A stretch of DNA of 64,000 bases from Diabrotica undecimpunctata (lineage: Eukaryota; Arthropoda; Insecta; Coleoptera; Chrysomelidae), in the NCBI RefSeq assembly GCF_040954645.1, contig NC_092803.1, forward strand, positions 66,684,427 through 66,748,426. Direction: 5' to 3'. The position numbers and the translations under genes are program-made. Numbering within the stretch: position 1 is the first letter of the stretch; each line of letters opens with the position of its first letter. This document shows, one piece after another, positions 1 through 11,261 of this stretch. Below the pieces are notes generated by a model. The model searched no databases and was not told the DNA's origin. It saw only the letters and a list, made by a program, of their open reading frames with translations.

Positions 1-154
1 TCTATATTCAGCCTTTCCGTTGATAGATACAAAGACTTTTAAATAAGTCTACAATAACAGTATTATTTACTTGACAAAAGTTAATTAAGTTTAATTGTCT
101 AAGTATCAATGTTGATGTTGATAACGTAACGAGATTTTTAAAAAAGGTAAAAAG

Positions 155-227
155 TCTATTCCATGAATAGACGACTGTTTTCATACATTGTTTTCGCATA
201 AAAACAGTCTTATATTCATGGAATAGA
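155..227. repeat. 73-nt near-perfect hairpin
   Basis: Two 30-nt arms (155-184 and 198-227) are inverted copies. The outer 15 bases match perfectly (TCTATTCCATGAATA), followed by a 3-nt internal mismatch and nine more paired bases. The loop is 13 nt. The size and bulge pattern resemble a microRNA precursor, but a small fold-back repeat would look the same. It would lie in an intron if the IR gene continues to the left. Confidence 0.55.
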
Positions 228-551
228 TTGTAGATAAGACATTTCATTACCAGTAACGGCCTTTACAAAATTTATTTTTGGGTGGCAATAAATACAGTAT
301 ACCAATACTTAATATATTTTATTAAGAAATCTGTTGAAATTTCATAAATTATATTTGTAACAATACGTAAATCAACTACTGTACAGTTGTTTTGAATAGT
401 TATTTAAAAGACTTTTCAAATAATGTATTAAAAATCCACATTTCCATTTAGCAATGAAGTCGTCACGTTCACATAGAAGACGTCAAAAATAAAAAGGTAT
501 TTTTACGAATTACTAAAATGTTTTGAAAATAAAAGTCGCCGGCTTACGAAA

Positions 552-1975
552 GTTCTTGATGTTCTCCATATTACATCTACGTCGTATATCTGTACTTCTA
601 GCTCTGTCCCGTAGTGTCTTGCTATCAATGTTTCATCCCTGCTGTTTCTAACATCATTTTTGTCCTCTCTGTGTCGGTCGTGTTTCTACCGCGTATGTCA
701 TTATTGGTCCGATGACTGTTTTGTAAATTCTTCCTTTCATTTTTTTCCCGATATTTTTATTTCTCCATATTGTTTTATGCAGGCACCCTACGGCTCTCTT
801 TGCTATATTCACTTGATCTTCCATTTCAGTTTTGAGCTTTTTATTGCTAGATAATGTGATGCCTAGATATTTAAACTCCATCACTTGTTCTATTATCTGA
901 CCTTTCAGCTCCAGTTTACATCTTAGTAAATTTGCTGTTCTAAAAAGTTCGTGTAACCTTTTGGCTAAGGTCCGGTGTTAGAGTTTTCAGGTCGCGCAAG
1001 CGCCCTTAACATGACAACGACTACTTTCGTAGCCGGGACCGACGGCTTTACGTACCCTCCGAAGCACGGTGGCAGCTCAGTTAAATTAGAAATTGAAAAT
1101 TTTATCGGTGCCGGTGCTGTTCTAACCATGCATTTTGTCTTTTTTGGGGAAATTAACATGTTAAATTTTCTGGCGGTTATATTAAATTGGTGCAGCATAC
1201 GTTGTAAATCGTCTTCAATTTGAGAGAGTAGTATTGCGTCGTCTGCATAGCAGGTTATTTTAAGTTGTTTTTCTTCCATTTGGTATCCTTTTTTAGTTCT
1301 ATTTTTTTATAGGGGAATCAGGGAATCTCCCTGTCTTATCCAATTGCCAGCTTCAATAGGGTCGGTTAGTTCTTCTTCCACTTTTACTTTTATTGTGTTG
1401 TGTTGGTAAATATTTTCGATCGTTTTGAATATTCCTAGAGGTATCGCTATTTCGTACAATAAGTGGATAACGTCCTTTAATTTGCCATGATCAAATTGCT
1501 TTCTTAAGGTCCATAAACCAAGAAACATAGATATGCCGGTTTGTTTTATTCTAATGATTTCTCTTGCACTTGCCTCTTTTAAATATAGCGTCGGTGCGTG
1601 ATCTTCCTGACCTGAAACCTTGTTGTTCTTCTGTTAGTGTTATAATTTCATTTAGTTTATTTGTTATCACTTTGGTTGTTAATTTTAGTGTTGTGTTTAA
1701 TAAATTAATTCCTCTGTAATTTTTCAAGTCCTATTGGTTTTCCTTTTTGAAGAGAGGTATTAGGATGCTTGATTTTCATTCTTGAGAAATTATGTTTTGG
1801 TTTATTATTGCTTGGATTAGTTTTAATAGTTGTTTGGTCAGATCTGGTTCTCCGCATTTTAGGAGTTTGTTCGGTATTCTGTCGTTTCCTGCTGATTTTC
1901 TATTCTTTAATTTCCTTAATGCTTCGTTTACCTCTTCCTCCTCAATCCGAACAATACTAATTTTCAAATAATTAG
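552..1975 (-). mobile_element. LINE fragment, family B (reverse transcriptase), broken
   Basis: On the minus strand the pieces run from 1967 leftward. They are a pre-RT segment with KNRKSAGNDRIPNKLL, an RT segment (IPLGIF..IENIYQHN), the catalytic box CYADDAILLSQIEDDLQRML, and a later segment EFKYLGITLSSNKKL followed by GRIYKTVIGPIMTYAVET. The order is that of a non-LTR retrotransposon RT and thumb. The frame is broken by stops and by a 173-bp insertion at 942-1114. No endonuclease is present, so the copy is 5' truncated. Related copies occur at 16.6-17.1 and 17.7-19.3 kb. Confidence 0.8.
942..1114 (-). mobile_element. SINE-like insertion with 9-bp target-site duplication
   Basis: A 173-bp block interrupts the LINE reading just after KKTKCMV. 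It is bounded by perfect copies of TGCTGTTCT at 933-941 and 1115-1123. It is GC-rich compared with its surroundings, with a core containing GTGCTTCGGAGGGTACG and GCCGTCGGTCCCGGCT on the minus strand. It ends in a short T-run. It has no coding capacity. I recall a similar core in many arthropod short repeats, but assign no family name. Confidence 0.7.
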
Positions 1976-3300
1976 ACGATAGAACAGAAAAGTCCTCTTC
2001 TCGAGTAACGGCTGGTAACCATCCAGTAATCCCAGATATTGTGGAACATAAACCGACTGTACAATATTATCGACGTACTATCATTTTTTGTCATAGCGTT
2101 GATTGGTCATAGTTTTCATGTTACAGATATTTTTTCTCACGCTATTCCTTCTGGTTTATAATGTAATAATTCTTCATGCCTCTTTTTGGTTCTGTTTTTA
2201 TATCAGCTGTTAAAATTACATAAACACATCGTAATTTCTTGTTATTTTATTGTGTATTAAAGATTATGTTATATTTTGCGCACTATTTTTCTTAGCACAG
2301 TAAAACAGAAATAATCCAATGGGTAATGTTGTTGTAAATGCTAAATTTGATTGATCCAGAATAAGCAACAAATATCAAATTCTGTATGATCTAAGCATTA
2401 TTATTGCGCAATTTTTAATTGTGATCTACAAACAGTTATCAATATTAGAATCAAAAATAATGAAAAATTAAAACAAGAATATGTAGCAATATGAAAAACA
2501 AAAATAAGTTATGGTTTTTGTGTTTTACTCACTCTTAAATAATCTTCATCTTGGCTATCTTTAGCATATCCAATGGTGTAGTCGCTTTCCAGCAAATCTT
2601 TAACACTACGAATGCTGGATAATTCTACAGATAATACAGAAGTAATAAACGCAGAATAAGAGTTATATATAAGTAATGTAAACATTAGGGAAATCAGCAC
2701 GATGATTTTTTCTGGATTTGTTCGTGTTTTCCAAATACTTCCTAAAATTCAATAGAATAGGGATACAATTTAAATTAACATTGCTATAGAAATAAAAAAA
2801 ATTCATTTGTTCATTCAAAAGTTCTATTCTCAAAAGAAAAGGATTTCGTACTCTTAGCTATGCAGTCCATCTAGTTATAGTGGTTAGAGATAAGCATGAA
2901 AGTATTGTTGCTGAACGCTTTCAAGGTGCCTTAAACAGAGTAACTATCTGATGTTCCAAAGAGGGACTTTCAGTCAATCCTAATATAACGACATTTGTTT
3001 CATTCACAAATAGGAGAAAATTACCCATTCTACGTCAGATTATAAATGTAAAAACTTTATTAATTTTAGAATAGGTTGTCGTATAGGATTTATTTTCATA
3101 GAAAACTTACGTAGAATGCATACCTCGCAAATATCGCGACTAAAGCAACACGGGCTATTTAGATGTGCGATAGTCTTTGTGGTAAAACATGAAATCTGCA
3201 ACTTAAAATGATTTACTGATCATATATAATGATCATCAAGCCCATGGTTACTTATGTTGCACTGGGTTGGTGGAACAAAACAATGCAGTAAAAGGTAATA
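1976..3300. other. Mostly unassigned intronic DNA around IR exon g
   Basis: Apart from the exon at 2533-2741, AT-rich sequence fills this stretch. I see no second reading frame, RNA gene or repeat family that I can name. Confidence 0.5.
2533..2741 (-). CDS. IR exon g: second helix and start of S2
   Basis: This exon has 209 nt, with acceptor TTGAATTTTAG and a near-perfect donor AGA/GTGAGT. After the split glycine it reads SIWKTRTNPEKIIVLISLMF and then LLIYNSYSAFITSVLS, which corresponds to the glutamate-receptor helix ending in the SYTAN-type motif. S2 begins with SVKDLLESDYTIGYAKDS. The exon ends in phase 0 after DEDYLR. About 100-130 residues (rest of S2, last helix, cytoplasmic tail) should follow. 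No plausible continuation was seen between 1 and 2500, so they probably lie beyond the left edge. Confidence 0.92.
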
Positions 3301-3302
3301 AT

Positions 3303-3565
3303 ATCATCATCATCATCAGCACTGGCTTGACAACCCCTTTTGAATCTTAGTTTTTTCAAAGTTTTTTCTCCATTCTGATCTGTTTCGTGCGGTTTTTCTC
3401 ATTTTTTTTTTATTTTTAAGGTCGTTGGATCATTTTCTTTTTATTTTTTGTATCTTAGCATCGGTATTCCTCTTGTTATTTTTCCTACTGGCATTTGTTT
3501 GCCTCTTGTTTGATATTTCATCTTCTGCCATTCTTTCCACATATGCCATCCAAAACCGTTGCCCT
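3303..3565 (-). mobile_element. LINE 3' end fragment with (GAT)n tail
   Basis: The stretch begins with an ATCATCATCATCATC run, which is a GAT-repeat tail when read on the minus strand. T-rich sequence follows, of the kind seen at the 3' ends of the (GAT)-tailed LINEs elsewhere in this window (near 32.3, 42.9 and 62.2 kb). No clear protein is left. Confidence 0.45.
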
Positions 3566-5323
3566 ATTTTAAAAAGGTAATAACACGGTTGCAAAAAGTG
3601 TGACTTATATGTTTAATAATGACTAGTAAAATGTAGTGCAATTTTGCACAACTACAGCCTTAGAAGTAATGCTGGACTTACATTCTCTGCATATACGTGT
3701 AAGTAGAATGGTTCTAGAAAGTGGTTTTAGACTAACACGGGTATCTAATACTTGGCCACCTAAGTAGACATCTAGAGATGTTGGAAAAATGCAGTACATG
3801 AACATGCTCACAGACATGTCTTTTAAATGGGATTTTAAACTCAAACTAAAGACTTTGTTATCACGTTTTATACTGATGAGTCAAAAACACCAGCCGAAGT
3901 AGAAACAGGGGTTACTGGTAGGACTGAAAAATTATGTCATCATTATTAATGCTGCAACAGACTATTCCAGCCACATTAAAAAAAAAGTTTTTATGGTGAA
4001 TTTCAAATGGACTTAATTTTTCCGAGGTTTCCCATACTGCCCGGCCAGTGTAAACTGTAGTTATTCATATTTCGACGAGCTACCCCAGATTAAAAAAAGA
4101 GGCTTCTAGCTGCAATGGAAGCCGAGATAATGTAAATTTTTCGTGCGTGGTTTAATTTGAAGTTTCGATCTCGAAAAAAAAAACGGAACTCAAACAGTTA
4201 TCCCCTCCACTTTCCTATGTCGATCTTTCGAAAGTGCCTTCATTTCGATGGGCTGTAAGTTTTGAAAAATTAGATGAATTTTATAGCTATAAATTTCAAC
4301 ATAAATTTTAGATATTTATTTAAAATTTTTGCAAATTTCGCCTCTTAATGTTTATAAACAATGGAGATATGATTTTTTAAAAAATAGTCCCTAACTTCGT
4401 TTCTATTGGGCATAAAAGGTATTTTTTAAATGTGACTTTTTTACCACTATCCAATGGTTGTACGTACAAGTCTGTAGCTTGAAAAATAAGTAAAAAGCAT
4501 ACTCCTTTTTCAAACGTTAATTTCGATGAAAATGCAATATGCATTTAACTTCTGAGATAGTTTAAGTCTTAAAGAATCCTATGAAATTTGCTAAATGTGT
4601 CTAGCATGATTGTTAGAGCAAGTTCAATAGTTTAAATATTTAGCCTCAGAGCTAAATAAATTAGGTAGCTTTTCAACTATTTGACCGATCGGGGGGAAAT
4701 TTCGCACGAATTCAAAAGACGGTAATTCCTCGATGTTCAAATGTATTAATAACATTTTATTTTGTTAATAAAAAAATTAATAAAATTTATAAATTAGTGC
4801 AAACAACTGCTTTCTTGCAAATATCTCCGTAAATTGTTTATCAATTTTAATTTAAAAAACGGGGAAATAAAGATATTCTTGATATAAAAAAATAATATAA
4901 ATATTGTTTATTATAAAATATAAGGGAAAATGGACAAAAAATCAATTTGTGACCATAAATTATTGTTTAAAAAATCGCAAGGCAAAAATACGAGTACTTT
5001 TTCATCAATTCGTCATCTAGGAACCCCCACCTATGTCTTAAAAGTTTCAGATATCTGCGAAAAATTTTTCGACTTTTTTTTTTAACCAGACTGGACTACA
5101 CGTAGTATGTAGTCAAATTTTATACACTTTGGAATATAATGCTAACTAACTAAAAACTAATGCATATAATGTTTTATTGCCAAACATCAGGGTAGAGTGT
5201 TTTCAGTATTAGTTTTCAATCATTATATAAAGATTGTTTAGTGCCACTCTATCTACATACTAACCTATTTTTTTGTACTACAAACATAATTCAATTTAAG
5301 TACAAATAAAATAATAGGTATAC
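3566..5323. other. Unassigned AT-rich intron
   Basis: This 1.8-kb stretch has no coding frame I recognise. The 4000-5100 part is homopolymer-rich and has the texture of noncoding DNA-transposon sequence, but I could not pair its ends. Confidence 0.4.
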
Positions 5324-5553
5324 CTTGTTGGGAGAATACTCCTATACACCACACCACAGATTCAGAAAAGCTTTTCGTTCTATTTTGAATATCTTTTGAG
5401 CAAAATCTAGAGTCGACGATGTTGTTTAAAGTTATCACAGTGGCCAAAATTAGTCCAGTTCCGACAACGCACAGTATCAATCTGTAATCAAACGGTACGA
5501 GAAATATATCCCTCATTTTTTGCGATTCTGCAGGTTCAATGTAAATGTTCCTT
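5324..5553 (-). CDS. IR exon f: end of S1, first membrane helix, pore loop
   Basis: This exon has 230 nt, with acceptor AATTTTAG at 5554 and donor GTATACC after CAACAAG. It encodes RNIYIEPAESQKMRDIFLVP, then a hydrophobic helix RLILCVVGTGLILATVI, a short extracellular segment with one NRT sequon, and the re-entrant pore SFSESVVWCIGVFSQQG. An aromatic DIFLVPF segment before helix 1 and a QQG ending of the pore are hallmarks of IR75/IR64-type antennal receptors. It exits in phase 1 with G, completed by GA of the next exon to give glycine. Confidence 0.92.
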
Positions 5554-6548
5554 CTAAAATTAAAAAACATTATTGAAATAAATATACTAAAAATTGTATT
5601 AAACTGTTTTTATAAACTAAATTCTGAGAATAAAAAAAAATCCGTGATATTTTTTTTTTCATTTTCTTTGCTTGTAGCCTCTTTAATGATAGAGTAGAGG
5701 TTACACAAAGACGGTACTAGGCTCGGGCTTCAGTCTTGTAGAGGTCTCTTGGTCGGAGCTCTTATTACATCTCAAATATAAAGAATCAGGTAGAGAAGTA
5801 CTGAAAATACAGGGAAGAGAAGTTAGAAGATAAAGAGAAGAGAAGTTAGTAGATAAAGATAAGAGAGGTTAGAAGATAAGTGAAGGGAAATATTTGGGCA
5901 CCACCTTATTTTTAGAGGAACAAGAAAACCTTAAGACATATAAAATAAGATAACAAGAAAGGTAAGGTACAGTTAAGATAATCACGCGAGAATAAAGTAA
6001 ACCGTGAGAGAAAAGGTATTATGATTGTGCGGTACACACTTAATATTTCGACACATACACACTGTTTATAATATGATAAATCAAATAGTAATGTAAATCA
6101 ATAACAATAAATATAAAACAAATGGTTACATTTAAATTTATACGTATATAATATACAGTAGTTTTATACTTATAATAGTTCGTTTGGTTGGAATTAAAGT
6201 AAACATCCATAAATAAGTAAGGTACATTCAACTGAAGTCGTAAATCAACTTCTATACGATTTAGGTAAAAATGTCGGTACTCACAATTGGATAATCTGCA
6301 TTGTACTTATCCGGCAGCCAATAGGCACATGTAATGACGTCTTTCATAGAAAGGTCTCAATAATAAAGGCACTTGAAGCGTTGGCCTTGCAACATGTACA
6401 TTGGGGACTGCTCAAGAGGCGTGGATGATTCAGGTACAGTAACGAATTACGGTGTTTCAATCTGCAATCTCTAAAATTGATGTAGGCAGAAAGAAAAGGA
6501 AGAAAAAGAAGCAGCCGAACAAGAACAGCATGCAGTAGTAATACACGA

Positions 6549-6640
6549 AGCAGTAAATAGTAGAGATGAACGTAGTAGTAAATAGTAGAGACGAACAGTA
6601 GAGACGAAACGTAGAGACGAACAGTAGAGACGAACTGCAA
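6549..6640. repeat. Short tandem repeat, AGTAGAGACGAAC-like unit
   Basis: Several imperfect copies of a 10-16 nt unit containing GTAGAGACGAA follow one another. They are interspersed with AGCAGTAAATAGTAGAGA variants. Confidence 0.6.
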
Positions 6641-8439
6641 ACAGAAGGGTAAATTGAAATACACTAACCGCCGTTTAATAGAGACAATCCGCTTGCCACA
6701 GGAACCAACTCGAAAATAAATTCAAATTCTGATCTTAGATAAGCTAAGGATAAAAAAGAGTAAGAGTATTGGCCGAAGAGTACCACGCAAAAATGATACT
6801 TAAATGGCACGGCTAGTGTAGTCGTTTTTGTAACCTAACCACTTTCTCTCGACATGAATTATAATTTCATCGAAAACCAACATCTCTGCTTTTCTTAGAA
6901 TGTGAGCAGGGTATTTGGCAATAGAAACTGATTTCTTTATTACTAGGAAGGGTTTCTACTTAACAAATGATAGATAAAAAGAGCAGGGAATATTTGGCGA
7001 ATTATTTCGTTGTTTAAAAAAAGCATGACAAATCGCTCGTTGCTTTTGGGGTATTTTTAAGGTTTCTAACAAAATATATAAACATAGGTGGTGTGAAAGT
7101 AATTTTCTAAGGGGAATAATTTAAAGAAATTGTAAATATGCTTCACAGCCCTTTCCACGATGTAAACTGAGTGTACTGAGTTTGCATCGGAACTGTGAAA
7201 CAAGGAAGCATGTAAGAACAATCGTAAAGACAAGTTGAGAAAGACAAGGAAAATTTACGGTACCACGATAACACATACGTAAAATATGACCAAGTAACAT
7301 TATAACCTAATATAAACGATACACTAAATATTATAACACGATAGTCAAAAGATAAAAGTAATTTTACAATTTTTACAAAATTTATAAAGGTATAAGCTTA
7401 ATAAATGTATATAACCTATATAATATATTTGTACAACTATGTTAATATATACACATATGTATCAAAATGTATAAGAGGTTATCCGCTCAATATTATTACA
7501 GCAAAGCAGGACACGTAAGGCAAACATGACAACATGGAGATCGTTAAACAATGAACGAGAGAGTGAGTTCGTGGTGATATTGTTAACGTAAGGCACTTTG
7601 GGTTAAATAACATCGTATCAGTAAATAGTACGAGTATTTTTCTTAAATATCATCACTATAAAAATATATTGAACATTGGTCCAGTTATGTACGAAGGTAG
7701 CTAAAAATCTAGTTATTGGTACTTATCGAAATATAGGTGGTAATAATTGACGATTAGTATGCCAATGTTTTTCGTAACCAGATGTAAAGGTAATAAGGCT
7801 AAGGTTAAGTTTGACTAGATAAAAGGGGAGTTTGTAACTAACAAGGAAAATTGTAATGGGGATTTGAGTACGCAGTATCTGTTAATGATTATCAAAAGTC
7901 TATACAGCATTGACAAGAGATGGAGATTTAATAGAGTTAAAAAATTATATTTCAGTAAGGTGGTTGCAAAACCTGAGGTTTAGGAGCAGGGAGTGCACAT
8001 AGGGTATTTATTCTGGTATTGACGGGACAAATCTCTTAGGTCCTCTTTACGGTTGCAGAATGGCTGAATTCTTACCACAGATGGTCAATATAAACTAGGA
8101 TCCAGACACTATTTTCGGCGAGTCAACTGGCGAACGTCCGCTAACATCAGTCCTAGCCTTCCTCAGTGCCTAGTATCTCTGGCAGATGCTGATCCCTATG
8201 ACGAAAAGGGTTAAAGGAGATGTTATCTCTATGTTGGATCTCACATCAAAAGTTAAGCTAAGTAGAAGAGAGCTACTTGATTTGGAAATTCTAAACACGA
8301 CAGAGATGTTACAGCTAGATGGTGTGTTCAGGAATTTAGGTGAAATCTTGTTAGAAACAATGTATATGTAAAGATAACGTATAAGGTAATTGTGCTTTGT
8401 AAAAGGTAAAGGCAAGGAAATCTTAGTTTTCCTTAAGTA

Positions 8440-8760
8440 AGGTAGTTCTCAATTAGTCCATTTGGAGGCAAGGTAATTTTACTCAAGATACGGTAATTTT
8501 TCAGTTTTCGTTTTAAGGTAAGGTATGTTTCCAACATGTAAGGTACCCTTCAATTTTCATTTGAAGGTAAGGTAAATTTTTGTCAATTTTCGTTGGAAGG
8601 TAAGGTAAGTCATGTTTCCATCAGGTAAGGTACCCTTCAATTTTCATTTAAAGGTAAGGTAAATTTTTTTTTAACTTTCGTTGGAAGGTATGTTTCCAAC
8701 AGGTAAGGTACCCTTCAATTTTCATTTGAAGGTAAGGTAAATTTTTGTAAGGTAACACAT
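8440..8760. repeat. Minisatellite rich in AAGGTAAGGTA
   Basis: Two to three copies of a roughly 80-110 bp unit are visible. Each contains CTTCAATTTTCATTTGAAGG (itself a small inverted repeat), AAGGTAAGGTAAATTTTT, TTTCGTTGGAAGG and AGGTAAGGTACCC. Unit length varies by internal deletions. GGTAAG is repeated many times on the plus strand. Confidence 0.7.
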
Positions 8761-9169
8761 GATAAGCTTTCTTCACTCCTAAGGATTACTGCACAGCATA
8801 TATAACTGTTATTTTATCAACAGAAATGAGGTAAGGGGTGTTATAAGGTAGGATGAAAAATTTAAGGTAAATCGCATGACGTCGAAAGTAAAAATAACGT
8901 GACTAACCATGAATTATAGGGGTTCCAACAAACATCAATTTACATAGACAGGTAAGATACATCGGTACAAATACACGAGAGGTGTTTTCACGAATCTTGT
9001 GACACACTGTATGTATTAGTGTCAGATAGCAAATAGTAAAATAACCGTTTTTACTATAGACGTAATATAACATATATAGATATGTGAGGTAAAAATTTCT
9101 AGACAATAAAGTTAGGTGTGGACGTTTTACGACGAAGGTATAATATTCATATTACTAGTATGGTAGATA

Positions 9170-9372
9170 TTTATTGTTGCTCATTTGAGGAACATTTTTA
9201 GCTTTCTGAGCTCCACAGACTTGGTAAGAACGAACGTATTTGAGGACGTCTCTTCTCATCTTTGGCCAGTAAAATCTCTCTTTGACCCAGGATAAAGTTT
9301 TAAAATAGCCTAAATGACTACAAGTAGCTGGTTCATGACAGGATTTGAAAACTGATTGTTTGGTGTATTTTA
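9170..9372 (-). mobile_element. Ty3/gypsy-type integrase fragment (zinc-binding domain)
   Basis: The minus strand encodes an HHCC-type integrase head: CSHLGYFKT, then ERFYWPKMRRDVLKYV, then a degraded second Cys pair (SYQVCG). Spacing and the YWPKM phrase are typical of gypsy-class integrases. The frame is interrupted and no core domain is adjacent. The upstream boundary abuts a mariner piece at 9381 on the opposite strand. Confidence 0.7.
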
Positions 9373-9380
9373 TGGTCTGT

Positions 9381-9800
9381 CAAAATAATCGGACCGTATT
9401 TCTTTAAAAACGGTGCTGGACAGAATGATACAGTCAATGGTGACTGGTATAGAGCCATGATTATTGCCTTTTTCATTTCTCAACTAAACAACCATGATGT
9501 GTAGAAGCTGTCGTTTCAATAAGATAGCGCAACATGTCACACAGGTCGTGCCACAATTGATTTATTGAAGGAAACGTTTGGTAACCGCATAGTTTTACCT
9601 TTTTGGACCATTAATTGACATCCAATATCGTGCGATTTAACACTGCTAGACTATTGTGGCGATATGTGAGTGTGTTAGTCTACGTCGATAAGCACTAAAC
9701 GATTGATAACTTGGAGGACAACAGTCGGCGCGTTATTGCCAATATATAGCGACAAATATTGGAAAAAGTTATCGAAAATTGAATCTCCAGATTAAACTAC
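9381..9800 (+). mobile_element. mariner-like transposase remnant, DD41D type, 3' part
   Basis: The plus strand carries the second half of a mariner-superfamily transposase: IIGPYFFKNGAGQNDTVNGD, YRAMI, then a stop-containing Q.DSATCHTGRATIDLLKET with the second catalytic Asp, and CDLTLLDY with the third Asp. Counting through two stop codons gives 41 residues between these aspartates, the DD41D arrangement. Frameshifts and stops make it inactive. The catalytic core's first Asp and the N-terminal DNA-binding region are missing, and no terminal inverted repeats were found. Confidence 0.75.
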
Positions 9801-9869
9801 GTCAGAGCCAGCCATGACGGTCATATGCCAGAAATAATATTTGAATTAAAATGCCAAAAGATAATTCTT

Positions 9870-10926
9870 CAAATTCTATAGCTCTAAAAAAACACCCTTT
9901 ATATCCCCGTAACTTTATGTACATGACAGAGTATTTGTAGCCTTCAGTTAGTCCATATGCAGCAAATTTAATATGTCTATTATATTTATTTGTTTTTTTA
10001 ATTACTTCGTAAAAGGTGTTCGTAAAATCTCTCTATATAGAGAAATGCAGCCAGCATACCTATTGTTTTTTAAAACAGACTCCATCAACAACTGTATGAG
10101 GTAATGTAGTCCCACTTCCATAGAGGCTCTTGCTCTATATGTAAATTGGTACAGTCTTATCGGAGTTTAAACCATTACAACATTGCTATCGCCCACCGAG
10201 CAGATTTTATCGAACTTGACATCAGACTTATAGTTTGTAGATACTTCTGTAAAGTGTTGCTAGGTTTATTTTGCTCATGATCTTGCTATGTACCTTCTAA
10301 GGTAGCCTTTAGCATTATACATATTTTGTACAGAATGAAATTTCCTTTTTGTAGAAGTATTGCATAAATTCAGTCTCAATTTATACGGCTTAAATAAGTT
10401 TATTGCTCATTTGACTTTGTCCTGATCTACCACTTCTTCTGCTACACATCATCTTAAACCGTAACTTATGGTCTTCAGTTCAATTTGTTGGCATGTTCAG
10501 GTATCAGTATAATTTTAGACTTATAAAAGTGCTTCGTAAAAAGTTCTTTCAGAATCTCTTCACCATTCTGGGTATATTTACTTAAATCCTTTTGCAGTAA
10601 ATAAATTTTTAATTTTGGAGCTTTTGACATATCTATAGTCGTTTTTATCACCTTATAATGCCCGGCCAATGATAATGTTTTTGCCGTTCTCAGTTTCTTA
10701 TTTTCAGAGTACATTCCTGTTGAAACTCCTTACTATTTCTGGAAAATTTTCTTCCAATCGCTGTCATGCTCATTTTTTAAAATACTTTGGAAGCCATGTT
10801 TAGGTCCAGTGTATGACTTTAACTTAAGTTTTCTAAGTCAGATTTATATGCTTAATCACCCAACCAAATTATATAGCATAAAAGAAAAATATAAAAAATT
10901 GCTTTCGTAGCATCGTTTATACTTAC
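9870..10926. other. Unassigned, includes an 80-codon minus-strand reading frame
   Basis: A minus-strand frame at 10714-10475 (79 codons) contains AKTLSLAGHYKVIKTTIDM and QNGEEILKELFTKHFYKSKI. It is lysine-rich and predicted soluble. I do not recognise it. It has no obvious splice sites and may be a broken piece of a mobile-element protein. Nothing else in this stretch could be named. Confidence 0.35.
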
Positions 10927-11094
10927 GTATTTCTGATGATAGTATAACTAAAGGTAAAATCATTAGTACGTTCCAGTGTTCTTGAAACACCTTCTGCACT
11001 TAAATCGATATCTTCTGATTTTATTGAACTTAAGAAATCAGTCCATTCTCCGTTTTCTCTATGTCCAATTTTGATGAATCCCACAAAAATTTTA
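10927..11094 (-). CDS. IR exon e: S1 ligand-binding domain
   Basis: This exon has 168 nt. The acceptor TATGTTTTAG ends at 11095 and the donor GTAAGT follows AAT AC. It encodes IFVGFIKIGHRENGEWTDF then IDLSAEGVSRTLERTNDF and SYTIIRN. The order 'GxW...L...DID...A...T.ERTxxF.F' is the S1 signature of ionotropic receptors, equivalent to the glutamate receptor stretch that carries the ligand-contacting arginine. An arginine is present in SYTIIRN, but whether it aligns with the canonical binding arginine needs a structural alignment. The last two bases AC join A of the next exon to make threonine. Confidence 0.88.
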
Positions 11095-11261
11095 CTAAAA
11101 CATAATGTTTTTAGTAAATGATTAATTTAAGCATTTACATTGTAAAGTGTATTAAAAGGGGCAATACAGTGTGTAACAAAAACTTAAATAGTAACATAAA
11201 TTAAATCACACATATTCTGGAACCAAAAATACTTCGATTGAACCTAACTTACCCTTATATC

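Larger units (their letters stand above)
5640..9170. other. 3.5 kb of noncoding intron with short tandem repeats
   Basis: No recognisable protein is present. The sequence is purine-rich near 5780-5960, with repeated 'agaagttagaagata'-like phrases. A cluster of AGTAGAGACGAAC-type units lies at about 6549-6640, and a GGTAAGGTA-rich array at 8440-8760. It lies downstream of a minus-strand gypsy integrase piece, so it may include untranslated or LTR sequence of that element. I could not find paired LTRs. Confidence 0.4.

Noticed and set aside
8..247. 79-codon minus-strand frame as the missing last IR exon
   Set aside because: It covers the 73-nt hairpin, shows no S2 or last-helix pattern, and has no acceptor matching phase 0 after DEDYLR.
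3862..3905. CTGATGAG ... CGAA ... GAAAC, suggestive of a hammerhead ribozyme
   Set aside because: The stem II complement (GAC) does not occur in the right place and the CGAA box is separated from GAAAC, so the core cannot form.
6250..6350. Minus-strand phrase CAYWLPDKYNADYPI followed by a GTGAGT donor-like site, as a host exon
   Set aside because: Too short, no acceptor identified, and it does not fit any missing part of the receptor. Left unassigned.
6344..6664. 106-codon minus-strand frame
   Set aside because: It is Leu/Val/Tyr-rich from the AGTAGAGACGAAC tandem repeats read backwards, not a protein pattern.
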